A DNA stretch of 28,561 bases, taken from Entrophospora sp. SA101. Lineage: Eukaryota; Glomeromycota; Glomeromycetes; Entrophosporales; Entrophosporaceae. Below, one piece after another: positions 7,499 to 17,271 of the stretch (its first letter is position 1; each line of letters starts with the position of its first letter). The position numbers and the translations under genes were made by a program. Below the pieces are notes generated by a model that did not search any database, was not told the origin of the DNA, and saw nothing but the letters and a program-made list of their open reading frames with translations. Where the stretch lies: positions 29,522-58,082 of the forward strand of contig CAUDNR010002779.1 of assembly GCA_958430865.1 (NCBI GenBank), given 5' to 3'.

Positions 7499-9953
7499 TT
7501 AGTCGACTTCTTCGATAGTAGGCCCAGAATCATCTCCAGTTCCAGTATTGGTGCTTGGAAAACCACCTGGAGCATTACCACCTGGAACACCACCAGCACC
7601 ATAAAGTTTCATCATTATTGGATTGGCAATTTCTTCAAGTGATTTCTGTTTATGTTCGTATTCATCTTTTTCTGCTTCTTGATTATGGTCTAGCCATGTG
7701 ACTGATTCTTGAATTGCATCTTCGAGTTTCTTTTTATCGGCTGGATCAAGCTTACTTGAAACTTTTTCATCCTGTGTTATTATTATTATAATTATAAATA
7801 AAGTTTATCAGATTGTGAATTTATTATTTTTACAAGATTATTTAATAAACAATTTACCTGGAGTGTGTTACGTAAATTGTATGCATAACTTTCTAATCCA
7901 TTACGTGCTGTTATTTTTTGAGCTACTTTTTCATCTTCTTCACGGTACCTCTCAGCATCCGAAACTAAATTGATCGATTATTAATTAATAAATGAAATAC
8001 GTTATATATAATTTTTAACTCAAAAATTTAAAAGTTTGTTATCATTTGATTGTTTGCTTACCCATTTTTTCAATTTCTTCTTTTGATAATCTTCCTTTAT
8101 CATTAGTAATTGTGATCTTATTAGATTTACCAGTAGTTTTATCAACTGCAGATACCTAATATATTAAAAAATTTTTGTTAATTTTTTATAAATAAATACA
8201 TTAATTCTAACTCTATTTAGAATTACAACCATAATTGGGATAAAAATGCAATAACATACATTAAGAATACCATTAGCATCAATATCAAAAGTAACTTCAA
8301 TTTGAGGTACACCGCGTGGAGCTGGCGGAATACCCGTTAATTCGAATTTACCCAATAAATTGTTATCTTTGGTACGAGTACGTTCACCTTCATACACTTG
8401 AATAAGCACTCCGGGTTGATTATCGGCATATGTAGAAAATATTTCTGATTTTTTGGTTGGAATGACAGTATTACGTTTGATAAGAGATGTCATCACGCCA
8501 CCGGCTGTCTCGATACCAAGTGAAAGTGGTGCAACATCAAGTAAAAGAAGATCTTTTGTTTTCTCGGATGTGTCACCAGTCAAAATGGCTGCTTGAACAG
8601 CTGCACCATATGCGACAGCTTCGTCGGGATTTATGGATTTGTTTGGTTCTTTGCCATTGAAAAAGTCTGTTACTAATTTTTGAATTCTTGGAATACGAGT
8701 AGATCCACCAACCAACACAACTTCATGTACTTGGGATTTATCAATTTTTGAATCACGAAGCACCTTTTCAACTGGTTCCATTGTGGAACGGAACAAATCT
8801 TGATTCAATTCTTCAAACCTAGCACGAGTTATAGATGTGTAGAAATCAATACCCTCAAAAAGTGAATCAATTTCAATAGATGTTTGTGCTGATGCTGAAA
8901 GTGTACGTTTGGCACGCTCGCAAGCTGTTCTGAGACGACGAAGTGCTCTAGCATTTGTGCTAAGATCTTTTTTGAATTTACGTTTGAATTCCTGAACAAA
9001 ATGATTTACTAGACGATTATCAAAATCTTCACCACCAAGATGGGTGTCACCAGCAGTGGCCTTGACTTCAAAAATACCATCTTCAATTGTTAACAATGAA
9101 ACATCAAAGGTACCACCACCCAAATCAAAAATCAACACATTACGTTCCCCTTTTGATTTCTTATCCAAACCATATGCAATAGCAGCGGCTGTTGGTTCAT
9201 TGATGATACGAAGCACATTCAATCCAGAAATCATACCAGCATCTTTTGTTGCTTGACGTTGAGAATCATTGAAATAGGCAGGTACTGTAACAACTGCATT
9301 TGATACTTTTGTACCAAGAAAAGCTTCAGCAGTTTCCCTCATTTTTGTTAACACCATTGATGAAATTTCTTCTGGAGTAAATTCTTTAGATTCGCCTTTA
9401 TACTCTACTTTGATATATGGTTTGGTATTTTTATCAATAACTTTGAATGGCCAATGCTACAATTATTATTATAGAGGGGTGATGATGTAAGAATTAACAA
9501 AGATTGAAACGAATTAATATTAATAATTAAAATATTTTATATATATATAACATAATTATCATATTATTAGAATGTTTTAATATGTACCTTCATATCAGAT
9601 TGAACTTCTGGATCATTAAAGCGACGACCAATAAGACGTTTAGCATCAAATACAGTATTATGTGGATTCATAGCAACTTGATTTTTTGCGGCATCACCAA
9701 TTAAACGCTCAGTATCAGTAAATGCAACATATGAAGGTGTTGTACGGTTGCCTTGGTCGTTAGCTATAATTTCAACTCGGTCATTTTGCCAAACACCAAC
9801 GCAAGAATATGTGGTTCCCAAATCAATACCAACTACATATAATAAATGTTTGATAAATTTATGAATATAGATGATTTTATTATTATCGTTGTTTTGAAAT
9901 TCAAAAATTAATAAATAGTAATTACCTGCTTTCCCTTCTGCTACTTCTGGCAT
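7499..9953 (-). CDS. Cytosolic Hsp70 chaperone (copy A), six exons
   Basis: ATP-dependent chaperone of the Ssa/HSPA type. Exons on the minus strand are 9953-9926, 9832-9588, 9456-8260, 8155-8062, 7964-7858 and 7771-7499. All introns are GT..AG, and the sum is 1944 nt, giving 647 residues in frame. Seen: N-terminal [14 protein letters not shown] (phosphate-1 loop), [26 protein letters not shown] (phosphate-2 loop), [10 protein letters not shown], the interdomain linker [14 protein letters not shown], a Gly/Pro-rich tail and terminal EEVD, the cytosolic co-chaperone docking motif. Length equals the family norm. The protein starts [15 protein letters not shown], with exon 1 only 28 nt. The two stretches that look like separate open frames are exons of this one gene. 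It has heat-shock-type promoter elements upstream. It appears intact. Confidence 0.95.
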
Positions 9954-10066
9954 TTTGTATTTGTTTGTTTATTTTTTAGCAAATAAAAAAATATATTCAC
10001 AGTTTTTATTGATAGATTTTTTTATTTTTTGAAAAAAATATTAAATGGGCATAATAAAATGCAAGG

Positions 10067-10073
10067 TTTTATA
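10067..10073 (-). promoter_or_regulatory. TATA box of Hsp70 A
   Basis: TATAAAA on the minus strand lies about 115 bases before the ATG. The same spacing from a shared heat-shock-like block is kept at Hsp70 B (TATATA at 23272). Confidence 0.6.
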
Positions 10074-10090
10074 AGCTTTTAAGACATTTT

Positions 10091-10157
10091 TTCCAGCAAG
10101 TTCCATATTATATCATAACAACAACAATTACTAATCGTAGTAGATTACGGAAAATTC
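10091..10157 (-). promoter_or_regulatory. Heat-shock elements of Hsp70 A
   Basis: On the minus strand, GGAACTTGCTGGAA (10091-10104) fits GAAnnTTCnnGAA except for the middle TTC (TGC here). Further upstream GAATTTTC (10150-10157) is a GAAnnTTC pair. Both have counterparts in the same order before Hsp70 B (23242-23255 and 23212-23219), which supports function. The transcription factor (Hsf1-type) is inferred from the family. Confidence 0.6.
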
Positions 10158-10636
10158 TAGAGTAAACTGGTTTTTTTTTTTATTAAAGTAAGGTTGCGGT
10201 AAACTAGTTCAAAACTAATAAATAAATAATTTTAAAGAATCGTCATCGTGGAAAAATTAACTGTTTCCATATCACAATACAATTACTGAAACTTTTAAAT
10301 TGACGATCTGTTTATGAATCAGGGAATACCGATCAATTATTTGTAAAAAATGCGGAGGAAATTTAATATGAAATTTTTAATATGAAATTTTTAATAACGA
10401 AATGTTTATTCAAAGAAAAAGCAAAAAGAAATGGATATATTTAAAATAGCATTAAAGGTGAAGAAATTATCAATACAAATAAAGAATCTATAGCAGATTG
10501 TGATAGTAAAGATCAAAACGTAGGAAAGCATAATCAATAAATTGCAGTAACTGAATTTGGACTTGGTTCTAGATCGAGTAATAATTTCAATTCCTCATTA
10601 CATCCTCCTCTCCGCCTCTTCTTCCTTAAAGTGACA
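10158..10636. other. AT-rich stretch with a short duplicated phrase and a small coding-like relic
   Basis: AATATGAAATTTTT occurs twice in tandem near 10365-10394. From about 10460 a plus-strand frame reads KGEEIINTNKESIADCDS and ends in TAA at 10541, which may be a gene scrap. Nothing else is supported. Confidence 0.35.
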
Positions 10637-10765
10637 ATGTCAGATCCAGAACTTTTAGCAGAACCTACATCAAAACTAGGAGAAAGTATATATAATAATC
10701 CTATTAGTGAATGGAAAATTCACAAAGCTTATTTCTTTATGATTTTATTTCAATTAAATAAATAA
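10637..10765 (+). CDS. Short hypothetical frame, possible first exon
   Basis: A 42-residue frame starts MSDPELLAEPTSKLGESIYN and follows a C/T-rich leader (TCCTCCTCTCCGCCTCTTC), which resembles a 5' UTR. It ends in a hydrophobic run and TAA. It may be the first coding piece of a gene whose remainder has been lost, since the chromate-transporter pseudogene lies directly beyond it on the other strand. No family is recognised. Confidence 0.3.
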   Translation: MSDPELLAEPTSKLGESIYNNPISEWKIHKAYFFMILFQLNK

Positions 10766-10917
10766 ATCAAATTTTGCTTTTTTTCTCTCTCAAAGGACAA
10801 CTTATTATTCTAGATTCCATATCAAAATCAATTAAATTATATAATTAAATTACTTTCTAATAAATTAATAAATTCATTTTATAAATATATATCCATCCCT
10901 CATTATTATTATTATTA

Positions 10918-12576
10918 TTATAATTCTTCTATGAATAAATATTGACCAATGATAGCACCGAAAATAACCAATAAAAGCGAAGTCAAAGGTTTTCTAAATT
11001 TATATAAAATACCCAAAGTTAATATGTAAATAACTGCAGCAAGGGAACTTTGCTTAGCAGCAACCAAATCTCTTTCAGTCCCGGCAGGTATAGTACCAAA
11101 CTAGCCGAGGTTGTTATTGAAGCTTTAAGCAGATCGAAAGCTGTCACTGCTATAATACCAACAACTCTGCCTGTAACACCATCCAAAAAATGTTGCCATG
11201 AATTGATTACGAACCAATTTCTTTAACAGATCATGTCCCAAGATTGTAAATAAGAAACATGGAGTGAATATTCCAATAGTAATCAATACAACTCCTAAAA
11301 ATCCATAACCAACACCACCATAGACATAGCCTCCTTTATATCCAATAAATGTTGAAAACATTACTAAAGATGATGGAAATACATTTCCAATAGCTATCGC
11401 ATCCAAAAATGTTTGTTTTGTCATCTACCCTCCTATTGTTATAGCTTCTGCTTGTAAAAATGGAATGGTTGCCTTACGATATATAAATATTATTATTTTT
11501 TGCAAGTACAGTCAAACCTTGTCACAACGGACCATAATTAAATCCTTGTCATAACGGATTTTTAAAATTTTTGCTTCACATATAAAACCATATAAAATTT
11601 TTCTTATGTGTCTCGTCCACCCGCTGTGACAGGGCTTGACTGTATGTGGAAATAAATAAAAATTTAATAGCACATCCAATGATAAACTACCAGCTAATAA
11701 ACCCAAACCAAGAATATGGCCGGGTCAGTTGTTTTAGCAACGCCTACACCTAATGATTGAAGTGATGGCAAACCTTTGAAACCAATATAAATAAAAAATC
11801 CAACCAATTCCTCTAAAATCAACGCAAACACCGAGAACATGATAGTTCCTATCGATAAACATAAATGCCAATTCGCATATCACCAATGTGACAAGATAAT
11901 TCATTCTTAAAACACTCTGAAATACTCCCAAAACGGCAAAACTAAACAACCACCAATTGAATTTGCTTGATTTGTGCAAAATAAATGAATGCTCGCCTAT
12001 ATTGTGCACGGCTCTCAATACTATAGCTCCAACCATTGATTGTAATGCTCTGAATGAAGCGTTGGAGTAAATATTTTCCCATCCAATTTTTGTGTAGATA
12101 AAAGAAAATAATATTATCAAGAAAAATCCCGGTGTTATAAATCTGAACCGCCCAGGAGCCTACCTATAACTATTTGATAAACTCCATAAACTCTATTAAA
12201 TTTATCAGTTGCAATCCAGCCTTTTTTTACAACCAACTTTTCTTTAAGCAATTATATTTCTGCAACCGGTCTACCCCAAACAAAAAATCTAGAATTTAAA
12301 ATAATAAAAAAATTATTCAATAGGATGATTTTGGAACTTTGAAATTGATTTTCATCATTGTCATCTTGATAAACTCCATGATGATTCTCGTTCCTATTAT
12401 TATCATTCTCTTCTTTATTTGTAATAATAATGACTGGATCATTTTCTTGCCTAGTAATTGTTGTTCATTACATAGTGAATTGGCCGAGTTTGGAGAGTTT
12501 GTGACAGTTGCAGAAGTTGTATCACCTTTTTCTTCAAATCCTATCTTTTGAAAATCCTCTTTGTTTGGCTTGACAT
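10918..12576 (-). pseudogene. Chromate transporter (CHR family) pseudogene
   Basis: Membrane transporter of the chromate ion transporter family. A possible ATG at 12576 starts an Asn-rich N-terminal tail. Then RPVAEI, a TAA stop, LLKEKLVVKKGWIATDKFNR and VYGVYQ. A deletion removes the expected PGP region. FITPGFFLIILFSF leads into the first-half membrane segments (12120-11770), a frame change, GLPSLQSLGVGVAKT and GLGLLAGSLSLD. A 134-bp MITE (11509-11642) is inserted there. Then IPFLQAEAITIGG, a TAG where Trp is expected, TFLDAIAIGNVFPSSLVMFS (second-half motif) and GILTPC-like GIFTPCFLFTILGHDLL. A run of six T near 11190 shifts frame, then FLDGVTGRVVGIIAV, another frame change and an undamaged end IGQYLFIEEL with TAA at 10918-10920. 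Multiple independent lesions make it non-functional. Confidence 0.8.
11509..11642. mobile_element. 134-bp pogo/Tigger-type MITE in the chromate-transporter pseudogene
   Basis: It begins CAGTCAAACCTTGTCACA and ends with the near-complement (TGTGACAGGGCTTGACTG), flanked by TA on both sides (11507-11508 and 11643-11644), the target duplication expected for Tc1/mariner-pogo elements. The first 21 bases are the same as the outer end of the full Tigger-like element at 14572-16893, so it looks like a non-autonomous derivative. It has no coding capacity. Confidence 0.85.
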
Positions 12577-13041
12577 TATTTAATTTTTATTTTTCTCGTA
12601 GGGTATTATTATCATTATTATTTAAAAGAAGTAGAAAAATCTTTTTTTTAATTCAGATTTCATTATTACATTACGAACTGTGAAAGATGATCTTACTACG
12701 TACTATAGTGCGTGTCATAAGTAATGGTCTTCTATTGACAGTCATGGAGATTTCCAAATATGGAGAACACTTGTCGATCAATTCATATGAGTTAACGTGG
12801 ATACTTGTGCTAATGAAAAAAAAATTTTTAAAAACAAATTCCGATTATAATGATTGAAATAAATTCTTTAGAATATATACTTTAGGAATCCACTGGGATC
12901 CACATAACTTTATACACTAGATTTTTTCCTTACATATAGGAGAACTATTGGTCTAAAAACCCGTTTATTTATTTATTTTTTTTTGTTTGATTCTATAATT
13001 ACAAGTTAGTAATGGTAAACACTAGACCACTAGCTAATACT
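12577..13041. other. Intergenic spacer
   Basis: AT-rich DNA between two minus-strand pseudogenes. No feature is supported. Confidence 0.4.
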
Positions 13042-13854
13042 CTACCATGTACCATGCCTCCAGATGTTTTTTCTGTAATATGTCAATTCATATTCTAATA
13101 ATAAATTATGAACAGTATTTTTTATCCAGTCAAAATTGGAGTGTTTGGTTTTGACAAAGTTTCTATCTTCTCATTCTTGTCGCATGTCAAGTACTATCTG
13201 TTAATCTTTTGTTGTGTTCTTTCAAAAAGAATTAATAAATTTTAATAAATCGAGTGACACATCTAGCAAACCTTTTGCTGCTGTATTAAATTTCCTTGAG
13301 TTCTTCAAAGGCAAATATTTTATTTTGAATGTAGGTTTCATTATCGGTGTCGATAATAAATGAATGTACTAAGCTGAAAACAAAAATTAATGCAGGCAAG
13401 TCACATTGTGCAAAATCTGCAAATGAACATGACTTTATATACTGTTCAAATCGACATTTTATTCCAAATGCATAACCATTTTTTGTCATTATGCATTTTT
13501 TTGAAATGTATATTTAAATTCTGATATGTTTGATTCGCTCATTTCTTTAATTAAATCTTCATTGTCGAAACCATTCAGAGTTGTTTCGAAGTCACTTAAT
13601 CCTGCAAAATCTATCAATGGCTCTTCCACCATCTCTTCATCTCTATTGTGATTTCCTCAGAACTTTGTCACTGCCGACCTTGCTATTGTAACACTCTGGA
13701 TTTCACGCTAATTAAGAGGAAAGGTGTAAATATCCACATCATTCATGCTATTAAGATTAAAGATAGTACTTACTTTATTAACTCGATCCTCAATAACAAT
13801 CTTTGCTAATTTTGAATAATGATATGTTGAATTTGCGGGGTCTTTACTAAAATT
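13042..13854 (-). pseudogene. Unknown spliced gene, inactivated
   Basis: After an acceptor (TTACATAG) the frame reads FSKDPANSTYHYSKLAKIVI and EDRVNK to a perfect donor (GTAAGT at 13773). An intron to 13708 (AATTAG) joins in phase to REIQSVTIARSAVTKF and a TGA. Then EEMVEEPLIDFAGLSDFE and NEDLIKEMSESNISEFKYTF, a frame change, and MTKNGYAFGIKCRFEQYIKS (13286-13489). A further frame change gives TAAKGLLDVSLDLLKFINSF with several stops, and NFDWIKNTVHNLLLEYE ending near 13042. The clean intron shows former coding function. No domain is recognised. Confidence 0.5.
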
Positions 13855-13930
13855 CTATGTAAATAACATAATAATAAAAAAAATATTACGAATTAGAATG
13901 TCAAGCCATGTATGCTATGATGAAGCCTAT

Positions 13931-14157
13931 AAGATCCACCATCATAGCACACCTTCCACTTCAGGCAAGAAATAATCTTGCCTTGCGCAATAAAATCAAC
14001 AACTGCAGGGTGTGGTTGGCCTACATATCAATGAAACTTATCAGCATATTCTATAATGGAACCTGAAGATCCGTCATCATGACATACCTCCCACTTCAGA
14101 CAAGAAGTCATCTTGCCTTGTGCAATAAGATTGCTCAGTTAATAACTGCAGGGTGTG
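13931..14157. repeat. Diverged direct repeat, about 135-bp period
   Basis: The block with AGATCCACCATCAT, CCACTTCAGGCAAGAA, CTTGCCTTGCGCAATAA and AACTGCAGGGTGTGG (13931-14020) recurs as AGATCCGTCATCAT, CCACTTCAGACAAGAA, CTTGCCTTGTGCAATAA and AACTGCAGGGTGTGA (14067-14157). No reading frame spans both copies. It is probably an old tandem or transposon-derived duplication. Confidence 0.65.
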
Positions 14158-14262
14158 ACAAAGGTATAGTAGGAAAAAACACGACACTAACTTGTAAAAC
14201 TTTTTGCAAAACATTTGCTTTGGAATGACCGAAAGTTTTAAATCGTAATTCCTCACCATAGT

Positions 14263-14329
14263 ATTACAGACACACAATCCAACATAGCGCGACCTGTTAT
14301 ATTGTTACAGACACACAGTTCAATATAAC
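14263..14329. repeat. Short direct and inverted repeats
   Basis: TTACAGACACACA occurs at about 14264 and 14306. Around the second copy, GTTATATTG and CAATATAAC (about 14296-14329) form a 9-bp stem. Significance is unknown. The stretch from here to 14571 is otherwise featureless AT-rich DNA. Confidence 0.45.
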
Positions 14330-14755
14330 TCTATAATACTTAAGGCATCCCTGCAAGCAATATAATAAAATTAAAGGGATTTCTAACTAATAATTAAAGG
14401 TTGACCAAACTATTAATTAGAAAGGATTAGGAAATCAAACACACTAGTTTTATTAATTAAATACAGCCAAAGTCTATTTCATGTAAGTGTTATATTTATT
14501 AGGGTGTAAAGACAAATATTATATGTTAATTAATTATCCTTTAACTCAAGCAATTTATAACTGTCTTAGTACAGTATAACCTTGTCATAACGAAGGTATG
14601 GTACCAACAACTTAAATTCGTTGTGACAAAACTTCATTGTGACGATCGGGATCTACAATTTTTTATTGTACGACAAAAACTTTTTTATTACAAAAATAAA
14701 CATAAATATAATAATATACCAACATAAATATGATAATGACAAAATGTAAAAATTT

Positions 14756-16407
14756 TTATTTGAAAAATGATTTAATGCTAGTTTGTGTTTGTTTTTTAAT
14801 TCTTAATAATCCCAATTTTCTTTTTAATGATTTAAGAGTTTTAGTTTCGTTGTAATCAATCTCAATATCACCTTGTTGAAGAAAATCGTACACTGTTTCA
14901 ATGGCAGCAATAGCATCACTAATTGAAACTTTAGTCTTAGATGTGGATGTACTACTTTCACCAGTTTCTTCTTCTACTGCTGGAATAAATGAAGCAATAA
15001 TTTCTTCTTCTGTTATCATTTCATTGTCTTCCACCTCATCATCAATTGAAATATATTCTTCTACTGCTAATGGCGAAGTAAACTGTAATGTATTGATTAA
15101 AATATTGATTTCATTATTTTGGTTGTTTGAAATATCTTCTATTATATTTATAGAATTTTCTATTTCTTCATTAGATAGTTCCCCATCTAATAAAGGAATA
15201 ATCCCAGTTTTTTTCCAACAATTAAAAATAGTTGTTGATGTGACACTATTCCAGGACTTAGCAACATAATCTATTGCTTTTTTGATATCAATTGGTTTTG
15301 GATCTATACCAGTTTGTGCTAGATCATAATTTTTAATTTTCTTTTTAAGAAATAATTTTCTATAGTTTGCCTACAATTTATTAATTATTAACATCAATGT
15401 AATTTAATATTAACATTGAAACTAAAGAAATTACAAACCTTGAAACTATGAATTATTCCAGCGTCACATGGTTGTAGATGTGCAGTTGTATTTGGAGGAA
15501 GGTAATGAATTTTTACATTTGTTAACTCTAAATTATCCATTAAATTATGAGTTGGGGCATTATCAACGAGCAATAATATATTTCTATTTTCAAGATGCAT
15601 TTTATTATTCAAATTTTTTAGGTAATCATTCCATATTGTAAGCTGCATCCATGCCTTACTGTTCCAATAATAATCAACAGGCAATGTACTTTTATCAACT
15701 CCTCTTAATGGTCTTGGGGTCTGATATTTATGAATAAATAAAGGTTTTAATTTTTCTGTTCCAATAGAATTGCATGTTAACAATACTGTTACTCTATCTT
15801 TGTTTTGCTTTATGCCTAGAATAGGTCCACTTGATAATCCACGATTTGGTTCCATTTTCCAAAAGAGACCAGTTTCATCACAGTTAAAAATATCTTCCAA
15901 TCTGTAATCTTTAAGTATATTTCTTAACTCTATTCTCATTTGAGGGATTTGTTCTATGGGGGCACTTTGAGATTCTCCATGCTTGTTATATTCTTGAATT
16001 GAGTATCTTTGTTTAAAATTATGAAGCCAACCAGATGATGCTTTAAAGTTATTTACTTCTAATAATTCTGCAAACCTTAAAGCTTTTTCCTGTATAATAG
16101 AACCAGTGATTGTTAAATTACATTCAAGAGCCTTTTCAATCCATAATATCAAGGGTCCATCAATCTTAGAAGTAGATAAAGTACTTGTTCTTTTTAATCT
16201 TGCTTGATAGGAATTTAGGTCAGTACTAAGCCATCTTTCAGGATCTTTTAATATGTCACTCACTTGACCTTGACTGATACCATATCTTGCTGCTAATTCA
16301 ACGTTTTTTGGTTCAGGTTTATTTTTTTTTAATAAGCAAATCTCTCTTTTTTGTTGTGCTGTAATAAAGTTTCGTTTTTTAGATGATGATGATTGTTCTT
16401 GTGACAT
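14756..16407 (-). CDS. Tigger/pogo-like transposase (CENP-B HTH plus DDE), two exons
   Basis: Cut-and-paste transposase. Exon 1 is 16407-15439 (ATG at 16407) and exon 2 is 15370-14756; the 68-bp intron has a GTTTGT donor and TTGTAG acceptor and joins K to A in phase. Total 527 residues. Seen: an N-terminal CENP-B/psq-like helix-turn-helix (about residues 12-55, ELAARYGISQGQVSDIL), a second HTH (about 75-145, GWLHNFKQRY) and a DDE_1 catalytic core with FNCDETGLFW (D177), LLLVDNAPTH (D282) and LQPCDAGIIHSF (D315). The C-terminal part is acidic with a Lys-rich end. All three catalytic acids and both frames are intact, and it lies inside intact TIRs. The piece starting at 15034 is only the tail of exon 2. 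Confidence 0.9.
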
Positions 16408-16834
16408 TTTTTTAAAAATTCATAACAAACCATTCAAACAACAAGACTTGTATTTATATCTTAGAATTTCATAAATCACAGAAATAATCATATGTTTTAT
16501 TACAATTTTGCAAAAATAATTTGTTTTATTACAATTTTTATTACAATTTTGCAAAAATAATAATCATACATTTGTTTTATTACAATTTATGCAAAAATAA
16601 TCATACGTTCATTTTATTATATGATTTTCACAAAAATAATCATATGTTTTACAATTTCCGCAGAAATAATTATTAGTACATTTTTTTTGTTGATCATTTC
16701 AGGTGACTTCGTTGTAACGCGATTAGTAACTATATCAAAAAATCTCTACCAAAACTTCGTTGTCGGTATAATGCGATTTATTAATAAAATTCGGTGTAAC
16801 AAAAGTTTTTTATTATTAAAAAAAAAAAAAATCT

Positions 16835-16882
16835 CAAAATTCGCTGTGACAAAAATTCGTTGTGACAAAATTCGTTGTGACA
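16835..16882. repeat. Subterminal TTCG-TGTGAC repeats of the Tigger element
   Basis: Three near-identical units (AAATTCGCTGTGACA, AAATTCGTTGTGACA, AAATTCGTTGTGACA) run into the right terminal repeat. Similar TTCGTTGTGAC and TTCATTGTGAC units lie inside the left end near 14627-14645. They are likely transposase-binding sites. Confidence 0.6.
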
Positions 16883-16895
16883 AGGTTTGACTGTA

Positions 16896-17271
16896 GTAAA
16901 TTTTGATGATCGGCATCGAATTTTTCATAGTAAAATTTACAATTGAATACTTTCAAACCCCAGTTTAATGCCCTTGTTGTTTAGCAATCATCACCAAATT
17001 TGATATATAGTTTCTTTATAGTATACATCTATTTCATGAAAATTTNNNNNNNNNNTTTTATATCACAGAAGTTATCCAATTATTTTCGTCGATCATCAGG
17101 TGAAGCGATACTTTTTTCAAGGGACTGTATATTTAATAAAAAAAACAAAAATCAATCAATTCTAATGTCGATCTACTATTATATAATTGTGATAGTGACA
17201 TTTGATTGGCCATTCATCATTTTACAATTTACAATTGCAAGATTTTTTTTTAAAAAAAAAATTTAAATTAA
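16896..17271. other. 5' region of the BTB-TLDc gene, with an assembly gap
   Basis: AT-rich DNA between the Tigger element and the BTB-TLDc start. Ten N at 17046-17055 mark an assembly gap of unknown true size, so promoter content cannot be judged. Confidence 0.6.

Larger units (their letters stand above)
14572..16893. mobile_element. Complete Tigger/pogo-like DNA transposon
   Basis: 2322 bp with terminal inverted repeats, left CAGTATAACCTTGTCATAAC and right (complement) CAGTCAAACCTTGTCACAAC, flanked by TA at 14570-14571 and 16894-16895. It contains a single two-exon transposase gene on the minus strand. Subterminal TTCGTTGTGAC-type repeats lie at both ends (about 14627-14645 and 16835-16882). 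Ends, target duplication and an undamaged transposase make this a candidate active element. Confidence 0.88.

Noticed and set aside
9044..9256. Plus-strand frames inside the Hsp70 genes (also 27774-28460)
   Set aside because: Both are antisense to highly conserved Hsp70 exons and recur at the same place in both copies, which the coding strand explains.
12339..12551. Hydrophobic plus-strand frame of 70 residues
   Set aside because: It is antisense to the Asn-rich N-terminal tail of the chromate-transporter pseudogene; the triplet bias explains the open frame.
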